A stretch of 64,000 nt of DNA from Kitagawia praeruptora (GCA_037693485.1 CM075344.1:24140501-24204500); one strand, 5' to 3'; counted from the stretch's first letter, positions 11,743 through 23,728 are shown. A program made the numbers and translations. Notes: generated by a model from the sequence alone, not told the origin.

Positions 11743-13465
11743 GTTTTTGGTGGTTCAAAAACAGATTCTTTAAACATGGGTTTTTCAACATTCTTGAGTA
11801 CGTGTGGTATACCTCTTTCTTTAGCAGGAATAGGATTAGCAGAATGATTGCTCAAAGAACCAACAGCTTCTTTGTAACCAAACCCTATTCCTACAGTTTG
11901 TTCTCTAGCTTGTTTGTTGAAGTGCTCTTTAGAAACTTTAACAGAATTATAACAAGCTCTAATCTGTGTTTCAAGTTCTCTAATCCTGATGTCTTGTTCA
12001 GCAATCCTATCAACTTGTTTTACCATGTATTCTCCTAATGACTTATCTCTGCGGTTAAGTCGATCTATTTCTTCTATATTCTTATCTTGATTAGTATGCA
12101 CCTTTTTTAATTCTAACACTTCATTTTCAAGTTTAGTGTTTACAAGACTTATTCTCTCGTATCCCTTTTGTGCATTACTCAAGGAATTACGTAAGCTACG
12201 AATTAACTCTTCATCAGTAAGAATTACCGGTGTGGTGTAATAAGTTGATGACTCAGCATTTGCCACCAGCGCAAAGTTTCCATATTCTTCATCTTCGCTG
12301 TCTGTGTCATCCCAGCTTTTACCGGCAGCTACATAAGCTCTTCCAGTTTTCTTCTTTTCAGAAGCATAGTCCTTTTTCTGTGCTTGCTTGGGTTTTTGAC
12401 ACTCAGTAGCAAAGTGTCCCAATTCATTACAGTTGAAGCAACGGATCTTGCTTCTATCAACTGTACCAGTTTTGTAACCTCCCTTGTTACTAGAGGATGA
12501 AGAACCTCCTCTCTGAAATATGCTATTAGACTTAAACCTGAACTTTGGATTTCGCCTGAATCTGAAGTTACTGAATTGTCTCACCATCATTGCCATAGAT
12601 TCATCTTCTAATTGATCCAGCTCTTCTAGTGAATAGAATTCACTACCATCCTGAGTAGCTGGAGTTTGGCCATGTTCAACTTCAGTTTGTTCCTTGGTGA
12701 AGCTTTTAGGTTGAACAAATTTAGCTTCCACTTCTTTAGGAACCTCAACTACTAGAGCTGTAGAAGAACTTGCAACTCTGCCTTTGCCAGAGAACTCCTT
12801 CTGCTGTACTTGTTCTAATTCATATGTTTTCAGAACACCAAACAGCCTGTCAAGAGCAATCTTATTTAAATCTCTCGATTCTCTGATGGCAGTTATTCTA
12901 TGCTCTAGGTGAGTAGGCATAGTCAGCAAAAACTTCATGTTGATCTCCTTCTGGGTATATTGCTTGCCATGAACTTGCAAGTTATTGATTATTTTGTTAT
13001 ACCTTTCGAACACTTCCTGAATGCCTTCGTTAGGGCCAGCTCTAAAGTGTTCATATTCAGAGGTCAAAATTTGAAGTCTATTTTCCTTGACTTCATCAGT
13101 CCCTTCATTAATAGTCTCAATAGTTTCCCAGATGTGCTTAGCAGTTTTACAATTCATTACATGGCTATACATTACAGCATCTAGGGAATCTAATAGAATG
13201 AGTCTCAAATTTTTATCCAGTCCAGCTTCCTCTTTATCTTCAGCAGTAAAGTTCTTAGAGTCCTTTGGATAATCTTTTGCAGGTATTGTTACAACTCCAT
13301 TTGTAACCGTTTCAGCATCATGTTGCATAGGAATTATTGGTCCATTTTTCAAAACTGATAAATAATTTGGATTTGTAACATCAAGAAACAATCCATTTTA
13401 TTTTTCCACATATCATAATTATCCTTATTAAATATGGGAATCTTAACAATGGCTTTTGAAGACAT
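11727..13465 (-). pseudogene. gag: gag of the Sirevirus-like element, with an early frame break
   Basis: Structural capsid/nucleocapsid protein. The natural ATG is at 13465, in frame for about 24 codons (start MSSKAIVKIPIFNKDNY, a usual copia gag opening). Near 13392 the frame changes by one base at a short T run, and a 554-codon frame follows to 11727. It carries the copia gag region (LTSEYEHFRAGPNEGIQEVF), a CX2CX4HX4C zinc knuckle (CFNCNELGHFATEC, about residues 317-330) and a heptad-rich coiled-coil segment near 405-480. A second one-base break follows at its end. Both breaks look like single-base losses in homopolymers, so they may be mutations or assembly errors. Confidence 0.85.
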
Positions 13466-13548
13466 GATAAATTTTTAAGTGAGTTAAAAATTCGAGATAA
13501 ATTTTTGATTGAATAAAAATAGGATCTTGATTTGTGTATCAATCAATA

Positions 13549-13561
13549 GGCTCTGATGCCA
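13549..13561 (-). other. Primer-binding site
   Basis: On the minus strand, two bases after the 5' LTR, the sequence TGGCATCAGAGCC matches the 3' end of initiator methionine tRNA except for one G-U compatible position (usual copy TGGTATCAGAGC). This is where minus-strand DNA synthesis would start, and it fixes the orientation of the element. Confidence 0.85.
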
Positions 13562-13563
13562 AT

Positions 13564-15532
13564 TGTTAGGTCCGATAAGATTGTAGAAGGGGGGGTTGAA
13601 TACAATCTATACCAATTTATCGAAATTTGTCCTTTAAATAAAATTTAGTTTAGACAAATTTGAGCGGAATAAATTGAAACAATTTTCAAGTTGAATATAA
13701 CAATATATTAACTTGATGGGTGTTACAATTTCAGTACAGATTAATTATCAAGATGATAAAAACTAATTAGAAAATTCGACATGAACTTTTCTAATTTAGT
13801 TAATAAAAATCAAGATAAGAACTAGGAAACTTAATTCGCTAGTAGTACAAGAATCACAAATAAACAAGTTCCACCGGATAAAATATTACAAAGGAGATGA
13901 ACTTGATTTTACAGAATTTAATTTGATCTGTGCGTTCTTGTTTTTGTTGAGAGAGAAGAGGCAGTGGTTTTGATGAATGTAATGTTCGTGTGTATGTCCT
14001 GTGTTGTGTTGTTTCACTTTGATGCCTTTGGTTTATATAACAAAACAAAGCTCCTGACTTTGTTTTATGCTTGTTTAGACTATCCAGAGACTATCAAATG
14101 ACTTGCAGACTATCGGTGTGACTATCAGCTCTCTTGTAGACTACCGGTGTGACTATCTGACCTCTTGCAGACTACCGGTGTGACTATCTGGCTTGGCAGA
14201 CTACCCAACTCTTTCTCCAGACTATCAGAATGACTATCCTGATAGTCTTTAATACATGATTTTTCTGACAGACTATCATGCAGACTTTCTGGTAGACTAT
14301 TTCCTTAGCAGACTATCAACCTGTGCAGACTATGCTTTGCAGACTATCTCACAGACTATCAGAGATAGACTTTTAACAATAAAACCATAGTCTAAAAACA
14401 TTTCTGATAGTCTTTAGCAATTTATATTAATTCTAAATTAATTAATTCAATAATTAACTTAATAAATAAATTAATTCTTGAAGAATTAATTTGTTAATTA
14501 AGTTAACTAAATAATTTAAATTAATTAATAAAGAATTAATATAATTCTTTTTCTTGGTCATGCAGACTATCTTCTTTCCAGACTATTGAATTTAGTATGA
14601 AAAACCTGGCCACTTTTGAATTCATTGTCTTCTTTTGTAAGTCAGCTTCAATTTCTTTGATTAACTTAACCAAACAATTCACTTGTTTAATTAATCAGCC
14701 GCCTGACCACCTTTTAATAGAAGCTCTGTTGAAATGTTTTTAACCCGCACAGCTTATAATCTTTAATGAATAAATAATTATTTTAATTCAGAAATTATAA
14801 AAATAAATATCTAATATTATTAGATATTTATAAATATAATTTTCCAAATAAATAAAATATTTATTAATATAAATAAATCCTTACGCTCTAAGCTGCGGTC
14901 TCTTGAGGGTCTGGAACCGGACTCCTTTTGCTTAACAAAAATTATATCAATTCCAACCGGGGTTCCAGCTTTAAGAATATATCACTTTCCATATTCTTGT
15001 GATAATTCTATTTCCTCGTAGCCAGTCCACTTGATAATAAAATCCTTGTGATTAAATAATTTAGCACTCATGTTGCTTGCACAATGATTTTCTCTCATAC
15101 CAGTCTTGATATCTTGAACCACTGAAGTTAATGATGAACAACCACTGTTAAATGTTGACACTCGATGTACTGTCTGGTTCATGAGTGACTAACCGCAATG
15201 ACTGTTCTTCATATATTGACTTTAAAATCTGGTTCCTTTTCTTTTCTTCTCTCTCTCTTTAATTCTCTGTACTGTCTCTGTCACCTTGAAATCTCTATCA
15301 CTTTAAACGAATCCACTTCTTAACAAATACTCCACTGAGGCTTGATCAGATGACTGAGCTTCTTTCAATGTAGTAAAATCTCATGTCTGTAGATTGACCT
15401 TGATCTTTTTCTTCTGACAGATAATACAATCTGAGATTCCTTGTGACAGTCTATATACTATTTACTACTACAATCTTGTTCAAGTTGAGTTGTATCCTCG
15501 GAATACAAATAGGCTTCATCATATGCCTTTCA
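13564..15532 (-). repeat. 5' LTR of the Sirevirus-like element
   Basis: 1,969-bp copy of the 3164-5131 repeat. On the minus strand it would carry the element promoter. It ends at 15532, followed by the target duplication CTACC (15533-15537). Confidence 0.95.
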
Positions 15533-15537
15533 CTACC

Positions 15538-15849
15538 TTGTAAATTTGTATTATTTTTCTTCATTTGAATATCAATAAAATCAAAAGTTTGAAATCCGTA
15601 GAGAATATCTTTAACTTTTACTAATATAAAAAAAGAGAAAAATGTTCAGTTAACTTTAAAAATTTCCTAAAATTAATTTTTTAAAATCATGCATTTGTTA
15701 CCTTTTATTTATAAACTAGCTTCGTAGCTCGTGCAAGACACGAGCATGTTCTAGATTACAGATATTTATGAATTATTCGTAATCATGTAGGATTGAATTG
15801 TTGATATCTAGTTCGATTGTTCATATATTCGCAATAATTGTTATGAGTA
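15538..15849. other. AT-rich spacer
   Basis: Sequence between the Sirevirus-like element and the (TATG)n array. I see no gene. A CTCGTGCAAGACACGAGCATG inverted repeat near 15728-15748 resembles a Helitron 3' hairpin, but the terminal CTRR signal is not clear. Confidence 0.4.
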
Positions 15850-16912
15850 AATAATTGTTTTGTAATTGTTGTATGTATGTATAAATATGCATATTAATTA
15901 TATAGTAATTAATATATTATAAATAATGAAATATTAATAGATTATACAACATAAATGTATGTACGTATGTATGTATGTATGTATGCATGTATGCTATATA
16001 GTATGTATATATGTATATATGTATATAATTTTATAGTATATTATTATATATGCACAGAAATTTATATATGTATGTATGTATAAATATGTATATTATTTAT
16101 ACAATAATTAATAGATTAGAAATAATGAAATATTAATAGATTATACATCATAAATGTATGTATATATTATATGTGTGTATGTATGTAGGTACGCATGTAT
16201 GTATGTATGTACGTATGCATGTATAATTAATAGTTATGTTATATGTATATATGTATGTAAAAAAAATATATAGTATGTATGTATATAATATTATAGTTTA
16301 TTATTATATTTATGTTTGTACATGTGTATGTATGTATAAATATGCAGAGTTAAGTTCTATGGAGACCACCATTTGAGTGGAGACCGTGGAGACCATATAT
16401 ATTATGCACTCAAAACATTGCAAAACATATATATTTGCAAAGAATGTTCAATTAACATTATTATTTCATTCAAAATCTTTAAAATCATATATGATTTGCA
16501 AGCAAAACATGTTTTGGAGAACAATACGTTGTGCAATATTTTGTTTGCAGAACATACATGATTTTCAAGATTTTTAATGAAATTTGCATGTAAAACATAT
16601 ATGATCTTCAAGATTTTCAATGAAATAGATGGTATAGTGATTTTCATAGAACATGATTTTCAATAAATAAGTTTTTGCAATGTTTTGATTGATATTGGTC
16701 TCCGGTCTCCACTAAAAATGTTGGTCTCCATAGAACTTAACCATAAATATGCTTATTAATTATACACCAATTAATAGATTATGAATAGTGAAATATTAAT
16801 ATATTATACAATATAAATGTATGTAAGTATGTATGTATGTATGTATGTATGTATGCATGTATGTATGCATGTATGTTTGTATGTATTCGATCATGCATGT
16901 ATGTATGTATGT

Positions 16913-16944
<32 letters not shown>

Positions 16945-17140
16945 TATAATATTATAGTATATTATTATATATCCACATAAATTTATATATGTATGTATTT
17001 ATGTATGTACATGTGTATGTATATATAAATATGCATATTAATTATACAACAATTAATATATTACAAATAATAAATATTAATAAATTATACAACATAAATA
17101 TATGTATGTATGTATGTATATGTATGTATATAGTACATAT
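15850..17140. repeat. Satellite-like AT-rich/(TATG)n tandem array, first segment
   Basis: Units of about 200-280 bp repeat the order TATAAATATGCATATTAATTATA, a block with ATTAATAGATTATACAACATAAATG, and then a (TATG)n microsatellite. Unit starts are visible near 15880, 16078, 16336 and 17020. The array continues at 22795-22958, 29741-29843 and 37826-37920, so the blocks between are insertions. Very short peptides predicted from it have no support. Confidence 0.75.
16346..16742. mobile_element. MULE-type MITE (397 bp) in the array
   Basis: Terminal inverted repeats: left AGAGTTAAGTTCTATGGAGACCA, right end on the minus strand GGTTAAGTTCTATGGAGACCA, then GTGGAGACCG in both. The 10-bp sequence ATAAATATGC is duplicated on either side (16336-16345 and 16743-16752), within the usual 8-11 bp of Mutator-like elements. 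The body has ATGATTTTCAAGATTTTCAATGAAAT-like repeats and no coding frame. Confidence 0.75.
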
Positions 17141-17879
17141 CACTACAAGAAAAGGGTCAATAGACATCAGTTTCTGGCCGATGTCTATGTTATTTTGGAT
17201 GTGATGTCTAGGTGGGAGATGTCTATGCTAACATAGACATCGATTTTGCATTCAATACACATCAGTTGTTCTACAAAATAGGTTAGATATAATTAATTTT
17301 ATAAACAACTTGCATGCCTTATATTCTAGAAAACATATAATAAACTAAGTTATTTTTCACATACACATCACTTTCTTTTTTTGGAAAAGATGTCTATAAT
17401 TATCTTAGACATCATCCAAGACTGATGTCTAATGTTATTATAAACATCAGTTTTTTTTGGAAAAAATCGATGTCTATAGCTATCTTAGACATCATCCTAT
17501 ACTGATGTCTAATGTACATTTAAACATCAGTTTTTTTCTGAAAAAACTCATTTATATGTGTCTCTTAGACATCAGATTTTATAAATAAAAAGTGATTTCT
17601 TTTTGTTTTTTAGACATTGGACATTGTAGAAAAAATGTGATGTATATTAATTAGACATTTGTTTCTGAGTGTAATTAAATAAACCATTGTCTTTCAATGC
17701 ATACCAAAAAATTAAAAAATGGACCATGCATTTATATTAAACCATTCACAAAATGCATTCAAAAAATGAGCAACATGTACATCATCCATCTGTTACTTTA
17801 ACAATATACCAAACTAGCTATATCACTTAACATGATGCCAAACTGTCAAGCTAGGCACTATAATTAACTAGTTGGGTAA

Positions 17880-18260
17880 GAGTAGGATTTATGTAGACCA
17901 ACATCTTCTGGGAAAATAGTTGCAAGCACTGCTTCACCATCTGAGTATATGTCTCTCAAATTCTCATTTGCAAAGCCTAAAATACTTTGCTTGTGCCTAT
18001 TGTCATTCCGATTTGACGCGCAATCATAAGCTGAACTGTTTAGTGTTTTTGAAACTAGTAGTAGTGCAGATGCTTACTTCTTTGAGGCCCTGCAAAGCTG
18101 GACATTGTGAATAAGTCAGCTCAATTGATATTTTCGAATACCGTCCCAACTTTCTCTGATAGCTCGGCGAGCCAACGGTCCAGATTATATGATCATTTGT
18201 GAATAGTCCCCTCCACTGATTTCTTTTTTTCATGCTTAGGATCGAGGTAACTCAATTGGA
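17880..18260 (-). pseudogene. Unidentified coding-like fragment inside the CACTA
   Basis: The minus strand from 18020 to 17880 is open and reads like protein (ILGFANENLRDIYSDGEAVL, then a TAG). Just upstream (18120-18190) there is DRWLAELSEKVGTVFENI in another frame. I do not recognise the source. Its position beside other captured gene pieces makes a fourth capture possible, but chance or transposase remnant is not excluded. Confidence 0.3.
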
Positions 18261-19310
18261 ATTCCAGCATAACTTCTATCGAGGCTTGAATTTTGGGCTT
18301 CAAGAAGTGTCCTCAATCTCTCTCCTCTGCATACAAATATATTTACCCACTCAATGAATATCGATGCCAAAAGAGTATCAACTGTAAAGATTGGATCATT
18401 GTAGGAATCAGGTACAAAAGATTTATTTTATTTTATTTTATTTTGACAAAAGGTACAAAATATTTATTGTTAATTAAAAATCAATGTTTACAAAGGTGAG
18501 GTTTTGACGAAAAATATTGCAAAAAAACCAAGATGTACATTAATAGGTAGCTAAGTAATAAAACCCAAAGGGTTCTAATGAATAATTACAAGGGAAAGTA
18601 TAATAACAGACTAAATCCTATATTCTGGTTATCAGTTAAAAATTTTGTACGGATAATGTGTTGTCACCGGCTAATGTTTATTTAATTAGTGCTCAAGTTA
18701 TTACTCGTGGTTGGTTCATACATGAACAAATCAATAAATCAATACTCTAGTGCCATCCGGCCTCAAAATCATAAATATGTGTACAACCTTAATTATTTTT
18801 TAGACAATTAATAACTTTTTTCAAAGATTATAAATTTAAACACAAATACCAGAGTGTAAAATTATTTATACATTGTTATTTTCGGTGCAAGTGGTTCAAA
18901 ATTATTTGCCCCGGTAACTCTACTATCCTAGCTCTGTCCCTGTTTAGAAAGAACATTACTAACATTCGGCCCTCATCAACAAGAATATAAACTGCAATCT
19001 ACTAATATTTTTTTATGTTAGTAAAAAAAAATACGGCCCTCATCAGCAAGAATATAAACTGCAATGTCGCCAAGTTCTGAAGGAACTTACTAAAAGATTA
19101 GTAGTCTTTTAATTTGTCATGGCGTGATCTTAAGTACCATAGTTATGGTAGCCATTTAAAAATTAATGTCATAAAATTTTAGTTTCCCTTCATAAAACCA
19201 GGAGAAAGATGATATGCCACAACTTTTAATTAGACTTACTAGTACACATAATCAAGCACCATGTAGATTGTAGCAAAGAACAACAAAGGGAAGTAAAAAA
19301 ATGCACAAAC

Positions 19311-19533
19311 CTGTTCTCATTTCCGTTCATCCAGATTTGGAGGTGCTGAGCTAGTTCTACCAGGCACCTGTAAGCGCACGCATTCAACCCTCAAATTAAA
19401 AATCAAAGATAATGCAGTCATATGAGTTGGCATCAAAATAGCCTACAAAATGCATTCTTTCCGATCAATATCAACCCTACCTGCATGAAACCAGGACTTA
19501 TTATTGATCCAAACTGAAGCGGAAAACCTCCAC
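19311..19533 (-). pseudogene. Captured eIF4G fragment (two exons and an intron)
   Basis: Two minus-strand pieces with proper AG/GT borders. Exon 19533-19481 (53 nt) encodes GGFPLQFGSIISPGFMQ; after an intron, exon 19367-19311 (57 nt) encodes VPGRTSSAPPNLDERK followed by TGA. As known from plant eIF4G (scaffold of the cap-binding translation initiation complex), a FPLQFGS-SPGFM block followed by PARTSSAPPNLDEQK lies in the N-terminal half. The in-frame TGA sits where an Arg codon (CGA) would be expected, so it looks like CpG decay. Fragment only, no start, not a working gene. Confidence 0.7.
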
Positions 19534-19873
19534 CTGAACGACCATAAATTTGTATCAGCTTATTATATAAAAAACCTCAAATACTTACATGAATATATTA
19601 AACAGTCAAATAATTACATTTAAAAATTCGCCACAGGGGTTGATGGAGCCATTGTACTGGAGCTAACCGCAGGAACATTCGCAAGCATGCACAGGATACA
19701 CTCTGTGTACCTTCAGTAATGCAAGTATTACTCTAAAGCCAATTACTACATCTTTCAGGACTCCAAGGGGATTTCATATCAAATTTAACACTTAATACTG
19801 TATTTCAGGAGAACCCACATTTGAATTAGTTAATTAGCAAGTGATGAGATTTTGAGAGATTTAGGAACTAAAC

Positions 19874-20151
19874 CTTCCTAAAGGATCAATTGCAATACAA
19901 TAACAACCACATGTGTGAGCCACTAAAGTGTCGATTGCTCGTAAGGATGGATAATCTAGAACCTCAACGGTGCCTGACAGAACAATTTCAGCAAAAGTAT
20001 CAATAAGTCTTTCAGCTAGGTAGGTACTGAAGAATTAGACTTAAGTAGCAGCAATTAAGTAAACCAAAATGACTAATCACTTTTGTAGGTCTTACCATTT
20101 CAAGTTGTAAAAAAACATATCTCCTGTCATATTCCATGCAATCTCATGTAC
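19874..20151 (-). pseudogene. Captured TEX1/THO3 (THO complex WD40 subunit) fragment
   Basis: Exon 20151-20096 encodes VHEIAWNMTGDMFF and then shifts frame, ending ..GAAATG before a GT donor. Exon 19973-19874 begins after CTGTCAG and encodes GTVEVLDYPSLRAIDTLVAH and then HTCGCYC before another small deletion near AIDP. This order and the split-Gly intron position match THO3/TEX1, the WD40 subunit of the mRNA-export THO complex (known family block: NEIAWNMTG-MFFLTTGNG then GTVEVL-YPSL-TL-AHTAGCYCIAIDP). Frame changes in both exons rule out a working protein. Confidence 0.7.
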
Positions 20152-20411
20152 CTACAAAGAAAAGATTTAAAAAATTGGAGTCGACATATGAGAAGGACAA
20201 GAACAATCAAATTAAGAGATAAATGATAATTCTGGCACTACAAAACTTCATGCATTACTCTTGCATCATACATTACTACCAAGCCCATAAAACTTCATTA
20301 TACATTTTATTAATCTCATGACATGCTCTGAACCTAAAGCAGTTGTACTTCTCTGTACCTAAAACATTAAGGAAACACAGACATGACGACTGGAATGTCA
20401 TGTTTGAGCCT

Positions 20412-20932
20412 ACATATCACTGAAGTACTCATGCGCAAGAGCTTCAGCAGTTGGTATTCTGCTCTAGGATTCCACCGCAGCATTTTCTAAGAACACAAAT
20501 AGCATAAATACAGTTACTTGTAATTCAAGATATTCACATTTTATAAATATAAAAAGAGCACTTGTAGAATCATTGGATAAAGTAAAGTTTAGTAAGCATA
20601 TAAAATACAATTACAATGTCCATTTTCCCAAATTTCAGATGTGGTTATTAGGCCGGATAGGAGTATTTGATTTGAAATTTAAAAACTTACGGATTAAAGA
20701 TCAATTCCTGATGGTTCAAAACTTGGAACTACTTCCTGAAGATTCTATAATATGAAAAGAGGGATGATCAGAAGTTGGTTCTTTTAACATTAATGCAAAT
20801 ACGAGAGGGCAACTAAAAATAGTCATGCAAAATTCCATTTTACCTGGGGAGGAAACTGTTTTAGCCTCAAGACAACTGGATATATTGTGGTCACTCCTGG
20901 CCAAATTTGCTCTCTCGGTGTGCCAATATTTC
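20412..20932 (-). pseudogene. Captured CDC2-like cyclin-dependent kinase fragment (three exons)
   Basis: Three minus-strand exons with intact borders. 20932-20844 encodes IGTPREQIWPGVTTIYP (kinase subdomain X of CDKs: LGTP..WPGV). 20744-20691 (54 nt, phase 0) encodes NLQEVVPSFEPSGIDL with a TAA where Leu is expected. From 20486 the next exon encodes KMLRWNPRA, then in a shifted frame RIPTAEALAHEYFSDM (subdomain XI). Order, phases and motifs fit plant CDKA/CDKB kinases. The nonsense codon and frameshift make it non-coding. The end of the last piece is approximate. Confidence 0.7.
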
Positions 20933-22794
20933 CTTGTGTAAATAGGTTAAATAAAAGTCAGCATACAAGGATGAATATCATTAATTAGGTTGACAATTAA
21001 TAGTTTATGAACTGTATTCACCTGGTAGTCTTTCCCATCATCTGAATGTTTGCCATTCCACGATCAATGAAATCGAATCGTACAATCTAAACAAAGTAGA
21101 TAACCATTATAAATTCACGCAATTAACATCAATTTAATTAAGAACCACACTCCAATTGTTCCTAAATTGCTCTCTTCTCAGCTGATCACAGTCAATAAGG
21201 CAAATAAATTACAAGTTACAACCCAAACCATGCTCCAAGCAATATATAATTAAATTATTATATTTTGATATAGAAGTAACATGGCTTAACAATTGTTTAT
21301 AACCTTTCCAATGCAACTAACACCATATATGAGGGTCTTTGGACTTTGATTAACCAGTGGAATTTATAAAACTTTTCCCAAAATATATAATCATATAGGA
21401 TTTATCAAATGGACCTAATTCATAACTAGCGCATCATTCAATGGACTTTACGTATTAATCTGGTAATCTTGAAAATATCAATAAACATGAAACACAGCAC
21501 TTTTGGTACGCCTTTTGGTGCATTTTATTAAACACCTGAAATGCATTATAATAAAACTTGGTTAATTAATAATCAAAAAACATAGCTGCAATCGAGTTAT
21601 TTGTAGGTAATACAATAAAGATAGAAAAGAGAGCTAGCTTACAAAGATGGTGGATCAACATGTACCTGCACAGTTAATAAAAACTCACTTATGGTTGTCT
21701 CGAGTTATTTGTATTTAATCGAGTTATGTTTGTACAATCTCTTGTTAACAATCTATTTATAGAAACAGGCATTTATGGATTCCTGTTATGGATCAATATC
21801 AAGATAACAAGATGTATAAACACACACACACGAACATTTATACAAAAAATATAAATTACCATCAGATGGATCAGTAGTCCCTTGAACCAGTCCAATCAAA
21901 GACTATCAGCTCCACAAAAACCAAAATCTTTATGAACAATCTCCAATTGTCCTGTCCATCTCTCTCTCACTAATAATGTAAAATATATAGACAACAAAAT
22001 ACAATAGCTTGGCCAAACCTCAATTTCTTTTTATAACAATCAAATAAAAGAGAAATTAGGGTTTAAAAAACCCAATTTAAGAAATTAGGGTTTTGATTTT
22101 AAAAAACCCCCAAATTAAAGCGTACCAATTATAGTAGAGAAGATCCTAGAAATAGCTGAGGAGACCATATTCGTGTAGGTAAAACCCAAATTAAAGCTTA
22201 ACAATTTGGACATAAGCAAAGGAGAGATAGTAGCAGAGGTGATTGGTGATGGTGGTGAGTAGAGTAGGATGGAGGTGAGTAAAATAGAGGTGAGTGGTGG
22301 TGGTAGTGGAGGTGAGTTGTGGTGGTGAGAGACGAGAGAGAGAGAGAGTTTCAGTTGACAGAGAGAGATGTGAGACAGAGAGATGAGTGTCGAGAGATGA
22401 GATTTAGAGTTTTAATTTATTTAGTTTTGTTGAAAAGGGGCGGAAAATAATTGGTAAGGGGGGAGAATATTTGGTATGAACGGGGGAAAATTTTGATCAA
22501 GGGGGAAATGAATTGAAGGGGAATAATTGTGTATAGGCGGAGAAATATTTGGTGAAAGGGGAGGGAGAATTTTGAGTTAAAGGTGAAAATTTTAGTTAAG
22601 GGGGAAACAAAAGCAAGGGCGCACATTTTCATTTTTTAAAGGCTGACTTTAGACATCGGTTTTAAAAATAGTGATGTCTATGAAAAACAAAGACATCAGT
22701 TTAATGCGGGATGATGTTATTACATCTTTTAACATCAGTGGCATTTACGACTGATGTCTAAAGTGTGATGTCTATTGACTGTTTTCTTGTAGTG

Positions 22795-22958
22795 TATGCA
22801 TGTATAATTAATAATTATGTATGTATGTATGGATGTATGTATGTATGTATGTATGTATGTGTGTGTATGTACATATGCATGTATAATTATTTAGGTATGT
22901 GTATATTAATAGATTATGAATAGTGAAATATTAATAGATTATACAATATAAATGTATG
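22795..22958. repeat. Continuation of the AT-rich/(TATG)n array
   Basis: Short array segment between the CACTA and the TR-GAG element, including (ATGT)n and ATTAATAGATTATACAATATAAATG as in the first segment. Confidence 0.75.
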
Positions 22959-23728
22959 TGTTGATGAGTGGATTTCGTAACAACTTTTGAGAGGTTTATG
23001 GTGAGTTGTAAAGGCTAACGATCAACTAATCTATGGAGAATGGAGGTTTTTTTTAGTTGAACTGAGCTCGAGAGCGTTTACAAGAATCTCGCGAGTTCCC
23101 TTGAGGCTTGTGTCGTGTGTTCTCAAGAATCTCGTAGGTGTATTGCGAGGCTTGTAAAAAACATGTTCTCAAGGTGCCTACGTACCCCTTGCTTATATAG
23201 GGATCAAGTTCACGTAGTTCTTTTTAGACTAGAAGTCTGGTTAGGCGGCAAGATGCTAGGTTCCTAATTCGTGGGGAAGTCCTTTTCTCCAGATTCAGCC
23301 ACGAATAGGCGACCTAAGTCGAATAGAACTCGAGTTCTAGTCCGACTAGGAGTATGTTTACAAGTTCTCGTCCTATTAGATGTATTCAAGGATCATATGC
23401 GCCCAAGGAATACATTCCAATAAGGAGTTGATGTTCATGACTTGCTCCTAAAGAATAGGAGGCTTTATCGTTCTATAAATCTGCTGGAATAAATCTATTT
23501 TCGCACAGGAAGCTGTCTCTCAGGAACCTGTCTGCAGGAACCTGTTTCTCGGGAAGCTGTCTACAGGAAGCTGTCTCTCGGGAACCTGAACCTGTCTAGA
23601 TCCATTTCACATGCTATTTAGCCCCATTTAACTTAAGGGACCTCAATCATAACCCATATTACTCATACGGATTGGATCCTTAAGCCTAATGGGCCTAAAT
23701 CTAACCCACGGAGATTTTGGGCACAACA
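22959..23728 (-). repeat. 3' LTR of the TR-GAG element
   Basis: 770-bp direct repeat matching 28956-29740. Internally it has repeated AGGAAGCTGTCTCTCGGGA / AGGAACCTGTC units near 23500-23590; one 15-base unit fewer than the other LTR. Confidence 0.92.

Larger units (their letters stand above)
3164..15532 (-). mobile_element. Full-length Ty1/copia LTR retrotransposon, Sirevirus-like
   Basis: Two nearly identical ~1.97-kb direct repeats bound the element, each reading TG..CA on the minus strand. The 5-bp target duplication CTACC lies at 3159-3163 and 15533-15537. On the minus strand the order is LTR, primer-binding site, gag with zinc knuckle, protease, integrase, reverse transcriptase, RNase H (the copia order), 2.7 kb without a convincing reading frame, polypurine tract, LTR. 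Long gag, long LTRs and several extra purine runs before the 3' LTR fit the Sirevirus group (SIRE/Maximus). I noticed only three substitutions and one single-base indel between LTRs, so insertion is recent. The 3' noncoding part includes a very AT-rich stretch at 7.08-7.80 kb; no envelope-like frame survives there. Confidence 0.93.
17141..22794. mobile_element. Non-autonomous CACTA transposon carrying host-gene fragments (5,654 bp)
   Basis: Begins CACTACAAGAAAA and ends TTTTCTTGTAGTG, the CACTA (En/Spm) terminal signature, with the 3-bp duplication TAT on both sides (17138-17140 and 22795-22797). Subterminal regions (17150-17640 and 22650-22790) contain many copies of TAGACATCA/TGATGTCTA in both orientations, the usual transposase-binding arrays. 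No TNP2- or TNPA-like frame is visible, so movement would need a helper. The interior holds exon-like fragments of three host genes on the minus strand, and purine-rich GGTGAGTGGTGG / GGGGGAAAATT stretches at 22.2-22.6 kb. Confidence 0.93.

Noticed and set aside
16373..16647. Several short open frames in the (TATG)n region and MULE MITE
   Set aside because: Low-complexity AT-rich sequence, overlapping on both strands, no homology.
22417..22632. Minus-strand Phe/Pro/Leu-rich frame at the right part of the CACTA
   Set aside because: Reading of a purine-rich GGGGGAAAAT repeat, no known transposase similarity.
17141..22794. Autonomous CACTA with transposase
   Set aside because: No TNP2- or TNPA-like frame seen in any reading; only host-gene fragments and short chance frames.
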